64,000 nt of DNA from positions 37,770 to 101,769 of the forward strand of contig NZ_FPBJ01000008.1 of NCBI RefSeq assembly GCF_900116635.1. Direction: 5' to 3'. Numbering within the stretch: position 1 is the stretch's first letter; the number at the start of each line of letters is the position of its first letter. Position numbers and translations under genes: made by a program. The DNA is from Xenorhabdus koppenhoeferi (GTDB taxonomy: Bacteria > Pseudomonadota > Gammaproteobacteria > Enterobacterales > Enterobacteriaceae). This document shows, piece after piece, positions 53,892 through 63,111 of the stretch. The notes under the pieces are model-generated. The model was not told the origin of the DNA and did no database searches. It saw only the letters and a list, made by a program, of their open reading frames with translations.

Positions 53892-53919
53892 GGTTGTTTT
53901 AAATTACTAAGGTTATGGA

Positions 53920-55068
53920 ATGGAAAATTTTAAGATAAAAATAAAACATCACGTTGACCACGTTAATAACGTAGGGCAACACTGCACTACCGAAGAAACA
54001 ACTAAACAGGCGTTAATATTGCCTTTTTTAGATATCTTGGGATTTAGCCCGTATGACCCTCAAAAAGTTAAAGCTGAGTACGGAGCAGATTTCCCTGGCG
54101 TAAAAGCAAATGAACGGGTTGATTACGCCTTGTTCTGCCAAGGTGTTCCAGTAATGTTTATCGAGGCGAAAGGATACAGTGAAAAACTGGATAACCATTG
54201 CCCTCAATTATCTAGATATTTTAATTCCACTCCGGAAGTAACTATTTCTGCAATTACAAATGGAATAGAGTGGCGTTTCTTTACCGACTTGAAGCAAAAA
54301 AACGTAATGGATCCTACTCCATTTCTACGCATAAAAATGGATGAAGTTAGTGATGCAGATGTAGGACAGCTTTATCGATTCAGGCACGATAAATTCAAAC
54401 CAGAAGCACTAAGAACACTTGCAGAAGAAAGCGTTTATTTATCCGCTTTTACCAAAACCATCAGTACCAGTTTGAGAGATGTTGATAGTGAATTTGTAAG
54501 GTATGTTGCCAGCAGATCTAACGTCGAGCGCCAACTAAACCAGCGTTTTATTGAATCAATTACTCCACTGGTAAAGCAAGCTGTTGAGAAATCTGTTAGT
54601 GCAATGGTAGTTTCTGGTCTTTCAAATAAACATGTCCCGATTGATGGCACTCCAAACGAAATAGAATCTCAAGAGAGCCTGAAAGAATTAGAAGAAATAG
54701 TAGATCCAGACAATCCTAATATTGTTACCACCAAAAATGAATTAACTCTATATGAAAAAGCCAAATCAATAGTTGGCGATTCCGTTGATTTGCAATACAA
54801 AGATACAGAATCCTATTTCAACGTTCTTTATCAAGGAAAATCAAACAGATGGATAATAAGATACTTTGACAAAAAGAATAAACCTTACATCCAGATACCT
54901 ATTGAGCTAACTGACATCCTAACTAACGAAGTTAATAGGGCTGGACTATCTGTTAATAACTCAAGAATATTTATCGAAGCTCCAGAAGATATATTGAGGA
55001 TTACAGGTATTATCCTTGATGCTTTCGAGTTCGTTAAAAACGACGATAACTTTAGGAAGAAAACATAA
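53920..55068 (+). CDS. HsdR N-terminal-domain nuclease-like protein (prophage accessory, possible defence gene)
   Basis: 382 residues. Residues about 25-130 resemble the type I restriction HsdR N-terminal fold: Asp68 in NERVDYALF and Glu82-x-Lys84 in VMFIEAKGY form a D...ExK nuclease motif, and SAITNGIEWRFFTDL follows. There is no helicase domain and no HsdM or HsdS nearby, so it is not a normal restriction enzyme. The middle is helical and the C-terminus (about 275-375) is a separate domain with VLYQGKSNRWIIRYF. It follows the S24 repressor closely, with a duplicated ATTACTAAGGTT before its start, and ends in a strong terminator. Confidence 0.8.
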   Translation: MENFKIKIKHHVDHVNNVGQHCTTEETTKQALILPFLDILGFSPYDPQKVKAEYGADFPGVKANERVDYALFCQGVPVMFIEAKGYSEKLDNHCPQLSRYFNSTPEVTISAITNGIEWRFFTDLKQKNVMDPTPFLRIKMDEVSDADVGQLYRFRHDKFKPEALRTLAEESVYLSAFTKTISTSLRDVDSEFVRYVASRSNVERQLNQRFIESITPLVKQAVEKSVSAMVVSGLSNKHVPIDGTPNEIESQESLKELEEIVDPDNPNIVTTKNELTLYEKAKSIVGDSVDLQYKDTESYFNVLYQGKSNRWIIRYFDKKNKPYIQIPIELTDILTNEVNRAGLSVNNSRIFIEAPEDILRITGIILDAFEFVKNDDNFRKKT

Positions 55069-55078
55069 TAGCTATATC

Positions 55079-55101
55079 AGCCACCGCTTGGCGGTGGCTT
55101 T
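55079..55101 (+). terminator. Terminator of the nuclease-like gene
   Basis: Perfect 9-bp stem AGCCACCGC / GCGGTGGCT with a TTG loop, then TTCCC, 10 bases after the stop. Confidence 0.8.
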
Positions 55102-55259
55102 CCCTTAATTCGCTCCTTACCACTCACTTAAAACTCCCCTCGGGGGAACACTCCAGCGCTAAGACCATCAATATCTGTTATTTCAGATTTTCCCTGATAT
55201 GGTTTACCATGTATGAAGCGTAATAGCGTAATTTTGTGTCACTGAGAGCTATATTGTTT

Positions 55260-55301
55260 TGTACTCACAATAAATATTAATTTGTACTCATTCTGTACTT
55301 A
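55260..55301. repeat. Three TGTACT direct repeats
   Basis: TTGTACTCA twice (55259-55267 and 55282-55290) and CTGTACTTA once (55293-55301). Closely spaced direct repeats like these resemble arm-type integrase sites, but no integrase gene is adjacent. Confidence 0.45.
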
Positions 55302-55428
55302 ATACCACATGGACAAAACTAGACAGTAAAGAACACAAATTAACATTTAAAGCAAAAATCAGTCAAACTCAGCCTTTAAATAGAACAAAATCATAAAGAT
55401 AACCACCAATAACTTACGGAAAAAAACT

Positions 55429-56859
55429 TTGTCTACCGATAACAAAAAATCATCCTTCTACTTTCATGATTACGAAACTTTTGGTAAGCACCCAGCTTTA
55501 GATCGCCCTGCCCAGTTTGCAGGAGTTCGCACCGATAGCGATTTCAATATTATTGAAGAGCCTTTAGTGGTGTATTGCACTCCTGCTGACGATTACCTTC
55601 CAGAACCTGAAGCTGTTATGATCACGGGAATCACACCACAATTGGCCTTAAAAAAAGGGGTCAATGAAGCTGAATTTGCTTGTCAAATCCATAAGGCATT
55701 CAGTAAACCCAATACATGTATTCTTGGATATAATAATATTCGTTTCGATGACGAAGTCAGCCGTAACATTTTTTATCGTAATTTTTACGATCCTTACGCC
55801 TACAGTTGGCAAAAAGGTAATTCCCGCTGGGATTTGCTTGATGTATTACGTGCCTGCTATGCCTTACGCCCAGAAGGCATTATTTGGCCAAAAAATGATG
55901 ATGGATTACCTAGCTTCAAACTAGAACATCTGACTAAAGCCAATGGTATTGAACATACCCATGCCCATGATGCTATGTCTGATGTTTATGCCACTATAGC
56001 AATGGCAAAATTGGTAAAAAAAGCCCAACCCCGTTTGTTTGATTACTTTTTCCAATTAAGAAATAAACAGAAAATCAGTCATCAGATAGACATCCCACAA
56101 ATGAAACCGCTGGTTCACGTATCTGGTATGTTTGGAACTCTGCGCAGTAATATCAGCCTTATTGCACCCTTGGCATGGCATTCGACAAACCGAAATGCTG
56201 TCATCATGTGTGATTTGGCAGGAGATATCTCTCCACTGCTGGAACTTACTGTGGATGAATTACGTGAACGCCTGTATACCCGACGAGATAAATTGCAGCC
56301 AGATCAAAATCCGGTGCCGATTAAATTAGTACATATCAATAAATGTCCAATCATTGCACCAGAAAATACATTACGGCCAGAAGATGCAAAGAGAGTCGGA
56401 TTGGATCTCAAACAATGTGAACATAATCTGGCTATTTTGCGCAATAATCCGCAAATCAGGGAAAAAATCGTTGAGTTATTTTCTAATTCCGAAGAGTTTC
56501 CAGAGTCTGATAACGTTGATGCCAAACTGTATAGCGGCTTTTTCAGCGACGCCGATAAAACCGCTATGGAGATTATTCGAGAAACAGCACCTCAGAACTT
56601 GCCCGCCTTGGATTTAACATTTCAGGATGCACGCATTAAAGCTCTACTATTCCGCTATCGTGCCAGAAACTATCCTGCAACACTGAATTATGACGAACAA
56701 CAACGTTGGTTGCGCCATCGTCAGGATATTTTAACTCAGGAGCGTATCAGTCAATATCTTGCGACTATTGAAAATCTTTTTGTTGAATATCAGTCTGATG
56801 AAGAAAAGTGTCGCCAATTAAAAGCATTAATTGAATATGCAATTCAACTAGCTGGATAA
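55429..56859 (+). CDS. sbcB: Exodeoxyribonuclease I SbcB
   Basis: 3'-5' single-strand DNA exonuclease in recombination and mismatch repair. The DEDDh exonuclease domain is clear: FHDYETFG (near 12-19), GYNNIRFDDEVSRN and HDAMSDVYATIAMA with the catalytic His and Asp. SH3-like and helical domains follow. 476 residues (E. coli 475). The only family-consistent start is a TTG at 55429 (STDNKKSSFYFHDYETFG) after a weak GGA; this implies low expression. Confidence 0.95.
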   Translation: MSTDNKKSSFYFHDYETFGKHPALDRPAQFAGVRTDSDFNIIEEPLVVYCTPADDYLPEPEAVMITGITPQLALKKGVNEAEFACQIHKAFSKPNTCILGYNNIRFDDEVSRNIFYRNFYDPYAYSWQKGNSRWDLLDVLRACYALRPEGIIWPKNDDGLPSFKLEHLTKANGIEHTHAHDAMSDVYATIAMAKLVKKAQPRLFDYFFQLRNKQKISHQIDIPQMKPLVHVSGMFGTLRSNISLIAPLAWHSTNRNAVIMCDLAGDISPLLELTVDELRERLYTRRDKLQPDQNPVPIKLVHINKCPIIAPENTLRPEDAKRVGLDLKQCEHNLAILRNNPQIREKIVELFSNSEEFPESDNVDAKLYSGFFSDADKTAMEIIRETAPQNLPALDLTFQDARIKALLFRYRARNYPATLNYDEQQRWLRHRQDILTQERISQYLATIENLFVEYQSDEEKCRQLKALIEYAIQLAG

Positions 56860-56885
56860 CCTTTCCGTATAATATCCGTCATGTT

Positions 56886-56936
56886 AAAAAAGAAAGGACA
56901 AGCACCTATGTTTTGTCTTTTCCTTTTTTATCTTGC
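56886..56936. terminator. Possible terminator between convergent sbcB and dld
   Basis: Imperfect A-rich/T-rich inverted repeat (AAAAAAGAAAGGACAA with TTTTGTCTTTTCCTTTTTT) between the two stop codons. Confidence 0.5.
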
Positions 56937-56957
56937 CATGAAAACAGACTCATCATA

Positions 56958-58694
56958 CTAATGGCCTGTATCTTGACAACCACATTTCCTGCCCCAGTTT
57001 TTCAATTTGGAAGTTTTACCTATTCCCGGATTTAAGGTATTAGTAGGATCTGTCATTTGGTAAAATTGCTTAAGCTGTGGTTTAGCTTGATATAAATGAC
57101 CAACGTTATGTTCTGCCGGATATTCCGCCCCTCGCTGGTTCAAAATTTCCAGCATTTTTGCTTTTAGTAAATGAATGTCTGTGCCTTTTTTGACGATATA
57201 GTCCTGATGGAATACATGACACATAAAATGCCCGTAATATAAACGGTGTACCAGTGCTTCATTAATTTCCGTAGGTAAGGATTCAAACCATTCACGGTCA
57301 TTGCGTCGTAAAGCAATATCCAGTGCCAGAATATCTTCTACTTCATTACTATGAACCGCCTGATAACGGATCGCTGCCCCTGCTGCTGCAAAACGGTGCA
57401 AGAATGCCTTTGCCCCCTCTTCTGGCGTACAAACAAAGTATTCTCCATCTGCTTGTTTAAAATAACTAGCCAACCACTCACTTGCCTCTTTTATGCCTTC
57501 ACCGGACATTTTCAACATTAAGTGATGTTCGAAGCGATTTCGATACTCTTTCATACGAGGAGGTAAATGGGAGGGTAATAAACGACTTAAACCTTGCATA
57601 ACATAGTCTGTCAAGTGCGATGGTAAAAATGGCACTTTGCTAAAAATGGCATCCATCCGCCCTTTCAGATTGAAAAACATCGGCATTTTATCCGTGCCCA
57701 GTTTATCAATCATAACAAAAGTATCTTTTCCATATATTTCAGCGATATCAAAAATATCCCGATGCATATATTCACCTGCAACAGGCAATTGCTGGAAAGT
57801 AGACAGAATGTGGCGACGTAAATTTGTCAGTACGTGAGGTTGGTTAGTGCCAATATAAAAAACCTGCGAAGAAAGTTCTGCCGGAAAAGTATCAAGGCGG
57901 ACTGCAAAAACGACCAATTTTCCTGCACAGCCAGAGGCTTCAAACAACCTGCGTTCATCAGCATTAAACCGTGATGGTGTAGCTGCATCAACATCCCGGA
58001 TGCGCTGTGAATACTCATGATCAGAAGCAACTCTCTCTCCATGTTGAATATCTTCAGCACGATAACGCCGTTCTTCCAAACAGACCAGAATATCTTCGGG
58101 GGTTTCACCCAACGAGATCCCCAGATGGTTAATAAGTTCAGCTTCACCTTTTTCATTAACTCGGCCATATAGTGCCATTTCGCTATAAGCCGGCCCCCGC
58201 TGAACTAAAGAACCCCCTGAATTATTGCAGATCCCGCCAATAATAGATGCACCAATACAGGATGAACCAATGACTGAATGAGGTTCACGTCCCAATGGCT
58301 TCAAGGTTTTTTCCAATTTCCACAATGTACTGCCGGGAAATGCAATAACCTGATTGGTTGATTGAAGAAATTGAATTTTATCCATTCGTAAGGTGCTGAT
58401 AATGACAATATCACGGTCATAATCATTTCCATTCGGGGTAGAACCTTCTGTTAGTCCAGTATTTGCGGCCTGCATCAAAATAATTTTGCCGGCATCAACA
58501 CAGGCCTTGAACACTTTCCACTGTTCTAATAATGATCCGGGAAATATGACTGCAAGAGCATTACCTTGCCCAGAACGGAAACCTTTACGATAACGTTTTG
58601 TTTTTCTGGGTTCGGTGAGAATATGAGAAGACCCAACGATATTCGTGAGAATAGCAATGAATTGCTGATTTTGAGGGTTTTTAGCATCATTCAT
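56958..58694 (-). CDS. dld: Quinone-dependent D-lactate dehydrogenase Dld
   Basis: Peripheral membrane flavoenzyme oxidising D-lactate to pyruvate with electrons to the quinone pool. The FAD-binding PCMH region contains MQAANTGLTEGSTPNGNDYD and GSSCIGASIIGGICNNSGGS; the C-terminal cap contains HNVGHLYQAKPQL and DPTNTLNPGIGKTSK. 578 residues (E. coli 571), aligned throughout. Convergent with sbcB. Confidence 0.96.
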   Translation of the reverse strand: MNDAKNPQNQQFIAILTNIVGSSHILTEPRKTKRYRKGFRSGQGNALAVIFPGSLLEQWKVFKACVDAGKIILMQAANTGLTEGSTPNGNDYDRDIVIISTLRMDKIQFLQSTNQVIAFPGSTLWKLEKTLKPLGREPHSVIGSSCIGASIIGGICNNSGGSLVQRGPAYSEMALYGRVNEKGEAELINHLGISLGETPEDILVCLEERRYRAEDIQHGERVASDHEYSQRIRDVDAATPSRFNADERRLFEASGCAGKLVVFAVRLDTFPAELSSQVFYIGTNQPHVLTNLRRHILSTFQQLPVAGEYMHRDIFDIAEIYGKDTFVMIDKLGTDKMPMFFNLKGRMDAIFSKVPFLPSHLTDYVMQGLSRLLPSHLPPRMKEYRNRFEHHLMLKMSGEGIKEASEWLASYFKQADGEYFVCTPEEGAKAFLHRFAAAGAAIRYQAVHSNEVEDILALDIALRRNDREWFESLPTEINEALVHRLYYGHFMCHVFHQDYIVKKGTDIHLLKAKMLEILNQRGAEYPAEHNVGHLYQAKPQLKQFYQMTDPTNTLNPGIGKTSKLKNWGRKCGCQDTGH

Positions 58695-58857
58695 AATAGT
58701 TTTCTTACCTTATGAGAGCCAAACAAACGTGCTCTTAATGAAATCAGGTATAGCAAAATGACTGTTTATTATATGATGCTTTTTAATGATTTTTGTATAA
58801 TTTCTACACTTTTTTCACTTCAAGTAAAACCTCCATTGAAGGGGTACACCATAAACA

Positions 58858-58877
58858 CAGCACCCGAAGGTGCTGTT
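58858..58877 (-). terminator. Hairpin with UUCG tetraloop downstream of plaP
   Basis: On the minus strand ACAGCACC-TTCG-GGTGCTGT, an 8-bp stem capped by a C(UUCG)G tetraloop, 75 bases after plaP. It may stop plaP transcripts or protect the 3' end; no T-run follows immediately. Confidence 0.55.
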
Positions 58878-58951
58878 TCGAAAAAAGTATCAGTGCATTT
58901 TTTATTTTCACATGGTGGCTTTATTAGCCATAACTTGAAATTTATCTTTTA

Positions 58952-60334
58952 TTATGACTCACTGAACTGGGGCATTGGTTGCCGGAAGCTACGAGTCAAG
59001 AAGAACATGTAAAGAAGACCAATTCCACCCCAAATCAAGCCTAATTCCATAGATTCTGCTTCCAAATTAATCCACAAGACACCCACTGTCGCCGCACCAA
59101 GAAGGGGCAGGAGCAAGAAATTCAAAGTGTCTTTCAGTGTACTGTTACGACGTTCACGAATATAGAATTGTGAAATTACCGATAAGTTCACGAAAGTAAA
59201 TGCAACCAACGCGCCGAAATTAATCAATGCGGTTGCTGTCACTAAATTCAACCAACCCGCCAAAAGAACAATAATCCCAACCAATATGACGTTGATTGCC
59301 GGAGTACGCCATTTTGGGTGGACATAAGCAAATACTTTCTCAGGTAGTACGCCATCGCGCCCCATCACATAAAGCAGACGGGATACTCCTGCATGTGCTG
59401 CCATACCGGAAGCCATTACCGTGACACTAGAAAATATGAGAATAACGTACTGAAATAATGCGCCAGCAACATACAACATGATTTCTGGCTGAGAAGCATC
59501 CGGGTTTTTAAACCGAGAAATATCTGGGAAATAGAGTTGTAAAAAATAAGATACTGCAATGAAGATAACACCACCAATTAATGCAGTCAGAAAAATCGCT
59601 TTAGGGACAACCTTACCTGCATTTGGTGTTTCTTCAGCCAGAGAGCTAATACCATCAAACCCAAGAAATGAGAAGCAAAGTATCGTAGCGCCAGTAATCA
59701 TAGGAATTAATTGCGCTTCTTCTGATGTAAATGGCTGAATACTCAGTAATGCTCCTGCACCTTCTCCATTATAGACACCACGGATCATCAGCCCAACGAG
59801 TATTAACATCACAGCAATCTGAACAATCACAACGATACTATTGATATTTGCAACAACATTGATGCCACACAAATTGATGACTGTCGTAATTACAGCCAAC
59901 ATGACCACAAAGATCCAGGGATCAATACCAGGGAACAGAGCCTGTAGATAAATCTTTGCCAATAAAACATTGATCATCGGCATCAACATATAGTCCAGTA
60001 GAGACGACCAGCCGACCATAAATCCAAGATGGGGATTCATTGATTTTTGTACATACGTGTAAGCAGAACCCGCCGATGGAAATCGTTTTATCAGTTTTCC
60101 GTAGCTCAAAGCCGTAAATAAAATTGCGGTCAAAGCAATAGCATAAGAGGTCGCGACATGCCCACTGGTCAAACCAGAGACAATACCAAACGTATCAAAA
60201 ATAGTCATTGGCTGCATGTAGGCAAGCCCCATCATAACTACTTGAAATAGAGTCAATGTTCTTCTCAGTTGAACACGTTTGTCAGCAGTGGCTTGATTAA
60301 TACCAAGTGTAGTTGTAGTAGTATTATGCGACAT
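58952..60334 (-). CDS. plaP: Putrescine importer PlaP
   Basis: APC-family inner-membrane low-affinity putrescine/H+ symporter. About 12 hydrophobic segments. [37 protein letters not shown] and [20 protein letters not shown] match E. coli PlaP (YeeF, 452) closely. The ATG at 60334 (MSHNTTTTT) with GGGAG upstream gives 460 residues. Putrescine import by PlaP drives pili-based surface motility in E. coli. Its start overlaps the end of a 70-codon upstream frame, suggesting translational coupling. Confidence 0.92.
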   Translation of the reverse strand: MSHNTTTTTLGINQATADKRVQLRRTLTLFQVVMMGLAYMQPMTIFDTFGIVSGLTSGHVATSYAIALTAILFTALSYGKLIKRFPSAGSAYTYVQKSMNPHLGFMVGWSSLLDYMLMPMINVLLAKIYLQALFPGIDPWIFVVMLAVITTVINLCGINVVANINSIVVIVQIAVMLILVGLMIRGVYNGEGAGALLSIQPFTSEEAQLIPMITGATILCFSFLGFDGISSLAEETPNAGKVVPKAIFLTALIGGVIFIAVSYFLQLYFPDISRFKNPDASQPEIMLYVAGALFQYVILIFSSVTVMASGMAAHAGVSRLLYVMGRDGVLPEKVFAYVHPKWRTPAINVILVGIIVLLAGWLNLVTATALINFGALVAFTFVNLSVISQFYIRERRNSTLKDTLNFLLLPLLGAATVGVLWINLEAESMELGLIWGGIGLLYMFFLTRSFRQPMPQFSES

Positions 60335-60536
60335 GAGCAAAATCTCCCATAACTTCGATCTGAGTACTGATACAACTACTTAATCGATAGTTACTGGGCA
60401 AACTTCGCATCTGTCTATAGACAGAAAAGAAAGAAGAATTGAAAGAGCGTATATTGGCAGAGGGCTGTGCCCCATAGTCATCGTTGAAGCAACGAGCACC
60501 AATTGGCACAAGTGCAAAAGAGAATAATTGCCCCAT
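60324..60536 (-). CDS. Candidate small ORF overlapping the plaP start
   Basis: 70 codons ([20 protein letters not shown]...[11 protein letters not shown]) starting from an ATG with GAGG nine bases upstream. The stop lies within the plaP start region, an 11-base overlap. Its codons are ordinary and it has no hydrophobic or signal segment. It may be a leader peptide controlling plaP, analogous in position only to SpeFL before speF. No homolog recognised; it could be chance. Confidence 0.4.
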   Translation of the reverse strand: MGQLFSFALVPIGARCFNDDYGAQPSANIRSFNSSFFSVYRQMRSLPSNYRLSSCISTQIEVMGDFAHVA

Positions 60537-61002
60537 ATTTGCATTCCTCAGTACAGCAACCCTGTCTCAATTATGGTTGCTTATGGTCAGTATCGATCCG
60601 GAACAAAATCCGGCCTCTTGGTGTTGTAAAAAAATAACTCAAAGCAAAAAAATAACTGGTGCATATTTACACACCAGTTATTTTTAGTGCACGCATTTTG
60701 CCTTTCAAGTTTTGAAATAGCAAGTGCTATAACATCAAAAAATTTATTATTTTTTACGGCACTATAAGACCTTATAAAATAGGCTTTTTTACTGAGTCAG
60801 TACTGAAACTTGACGCCCTCATATCCATTGATTGGCCTGTATAAATTTTTAGCAGAGAGGGAGACTATTTGCCATTTAATTATGAGCACTTTGGTATCAA
60901 AAAAACCATCTCTTCGTTTATAAAATGGGTAGAGAGATGGTTTTACATTATGTTTAAATGTTAAATATAATCGCTAATATCAATAAGAAAGCAAAATATT
61001 AA
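60537..61002. other. Region between the plaP leader and the TonB receptor
   Basis: Contains the plaP promoter region and the bidirectional hairpin at 60649-60684. No gene recognised. Confidence 0.5.
60649..60684. terminator. Bidirectional terminator upstream of plaP
   Basis: Perfect 11-bp stem AATAACTGGTG / CACCAGTTATT with a 10-nt loop, A-rich before and T-rich after, so it works on both strands. On the minus strand it would end the TonB-receptor transcript before plaP. Confidence 0.8.
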
Positions 61003-62979
61003 TTAAAAATCATAATTAAGGCCGATATTGTAACGGCGACCATCGAGAACTGCGTCATGAGACTCCTCAGTTACTCGTTTGTCAAAAATGTTATAAATAC
61101 CACCTAACAGACGTAAATCTTTAGTCAAATTATAACTCATTCCTAGATCGACAAAAGTATAAGAAGGTGTTCCGTCTCTCATACTGGTGCGATACTGATA
61201 ATTTTTTGTTTTACCACGGAAGTTGATACGAGTCCATGTATCCAACTCAGATAACGCCTGCCAGTTTAAAGTCGCATTTACCATATGTGTTGGCATTTTA
61301 TTCAATGGTTGGCCTTTAAATTTACCACTTTTTTGTTCAGAATCGGTATAAGTATAGTTTGCTGCCAATGACAAGTTTTCTACAATATCCCAATTCATAG
61401 TAGTTTCAATACCACGAATATTGGCTTTACCCACGTTCATTCGCTTGCTGATAAAAACATAGTCTTTTCCAGCAAGTGGCATACATTTTTGTGGTTTCCC
61501 AGTTTTGCTATTACATGTTTGGAATTCAGTAATTTTATTCTTAAAGTCAGTATTAAAGACTGTTAAACCAATATTAAGGTTTTCTTGGTTATTCCAAATA
61601 ACACTGATCTCTTCACTAACACTTTTCTCTGGCTTCAAATTTGGATTACTTAAGATGACTGCTGAGCCATCTCCACCAGTGCCCTGCCACCAATTAGGTG
61701 CCACCTGTCGCAAGTTAGGTGAACGATATGCTGTAGAAACACCACCTTTAATTGTCCATTGCTCATCAGCATGCCATACTCCATACAGACGAGGAGTCCA
61801 ATGAGCACCAAACATCTCATCTTTATCTAAGCGGATACCACCTGTTAAAGCGAAGTCATTTGTCATTTGCCATTCATTTTCCGCAAACACCGCCCAACTC
61901 CAACGGGTAAGTTTATTCACACCTCTTTCGGACATCATCTTATTTTCATGATCCCGTAGGTTCTCATAACGATATTGCCCCCCTACACTCAATATATGAT
62001 CACCTAAATTAAATGTCGTTTGGTTATTAAAAAGCGTATCTTCAAATTTCATTTTACGTTCAGGGTTATTAGACTCATCTCGCTGAATATAAGAAGTCAT
62101 CGTACCAAAATCATAAACACCATTATGGGTAATCGAATAGTTATTACGCTTATAACGACTTATATTATCAGAACTAGAGCTAGAGCGGCTTTTACCCGGA
62201 TGTGAATCACGATCCTGCTCATAACGCCCAATTTCAAAATCAAAACTATTTTGCTCATTTGGTGTCAGAGAGAAAGTTGCTGCGCCATTACGTATTTCTT
62301 GCTTTCTAAATCCACCAATAAACTTATCTTCATTACGATGAGAAAACAAACCACTCACTTTCAGACCCAATAACCCTTCAATTAATGGCCCTGCTGCATA
62401 AGCGCTGGTCTGATAACTATTACCAGAATTTTTATTCTCGGTCAGCGTAGTATCACCACGCAAGTTTACATGCCATTCTTTCTTTACCTTGCGGGTAATA
62501 ATATTGATTACTCCCCCCATAGCGTCAGAGCCATAAAGGGAGGACATTGGCCCACGCACCACTTCCACACGTTCAATTGATGCCAATGGAGGTAACCAGC
62601 CCTGTTCAATCCCTGAACCATCACTATTTGGACGAGTACTGCGGGTATCCACCCGCTTACCATCAACTAAGATCATAGTATATTGTGATGACATACCACG
62701 AATACTGATATCGCTGCTACTACCACCACCAGTAACAACCACACCCGGCACATCTTTTAAAGCGTCAGTAACATCACGGTAGGCTTTAGTCTCTAACTGT
62801 TCACGGCTAATAACGGAAATAGACGCGGGCGCATCCTCAATCTTTTGCTGGAAACCTGCTGCGGTAGTCACAACAATTTTATCTTCTCCATTATTAGCAG
62901 CATGAGCACTCAAAATAGTACCAGATGAAACAGCAGCAATAATTCCTAATACGATTTTTTTCTTTGCAAAAACGACCAT
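61003..62979 (-). CDS. TonB-dependent ferric-siderophore receptor, CirA/IrgA family
   Basis: Outer-membrane beta-barrel receptor with plug. The start at 62979 (MVVFAKKKIVLGIIAAVSSG), with GGAG upstream, gives 658 residues and a signal peptide ending SAHA. A TonB box follows (DKIVVTTAA), the plug runs about 40-160 (DAPASISVIS, VVRGPMSSLYGSDAMGGVIN) and the barrel ends in YNIGLNYDF with a terminal Phe. Overall most like E. coli CirA (663) and IrgA. Catecholate siderophore is likely; the ligand is not proven. It is next to a siderophore-type ABC ATPase. Confidence 0.88.
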   Translation of the reverse strand: MVVFAKKKIVLGIIAAVSSGTILSAHAANNGEDKIVVTTAAGFQQKIEDAPASISVISREQLETKAYRDVTDALKDVPGVVVTGGGSSSDISIRGMSSQYTMILVDGKRVDTRSTRPNSDGSGIEQGWLPPLASIERVEVVRGPMSSLYGSDAMGGVINIITRKVKKEWHVNLRGDTTLTENKNSGNSYQTSAYAAGPLIEGLLGLKVSGLFSHRNEDKFIGGFRKQEIRNGAATFSLTPNEQNSFDFEIGRYEQDRDSHPGKSRSSSSSDNISRYKRNNYSITHNGVYDFGTMTSYIQRDESNNPERKMKFEDTLFNNQTTFNLGDHILSVGGQYRYENLRDHENKMMSERGVNKLTRWSWAVFAENEWQMTNDFALTGGIRLDKDEMFGAHWTPRLYGVWHADEQWTIKGGVSTAYRSPNLRQVAPNWWQGTGGDGSAVILSNPNLKPEKSVSEEISVIWNNQENLNIGLTVFNTDFKNKITEFQTCNSKTGKPQKCMPLAGKDYVFISKRMNVGKANIRGIETTMNWDIVENLSLAANYTYTDSEQKSGKFKGQPLNKMPTHMVNATLNWQALSELDTWTRINFRGKTKNYQYRTSMRDGTPSYTFVDLGMSYNLTKDLRLLGGIYNIFDKRVTEESHDAVLDGRRYNIGLNYDF

Positions 62980-63047
62980 TCCCGATTCTCCAAAAAATAG
63001 AATAAAAATATTTAAACTAAGGTGGATAATCGACATATGCTCATAAT

Positions 63048-63071
63048 GCAGGGATAATGATTTATCCCTGC
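63048..63071. promoter_or_regulatory. Hairpin with Fur-like core between the ABC gene and the receptor
   Basis: Perfect 10-bp dyad GCAGGGATAA / TTATCCCTGC with a TGAT loop. The core GATAATGATTTATC partly matches the Fur box hexamer GATAAT. It could be a Fur operator, an attenuator, or an mRNA-processing hairpin. Confidence 0.5.
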
Positions 63072-63111
63072 CAGTATTATTTTTATTAAATTACACTTTA
63101 ATTTTATTATT

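Larger units (their letters stand above)
55069..55428. other. Region between the nuclease-like gene and sbcB
   Basis: Holds the terminator at 55079 and three TGTACT direct repeats (55260, 55283, 55294) reminiscent of integrase arm sites. Also the sbcB promoter region. No gene seen. Confidence 0.5.
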
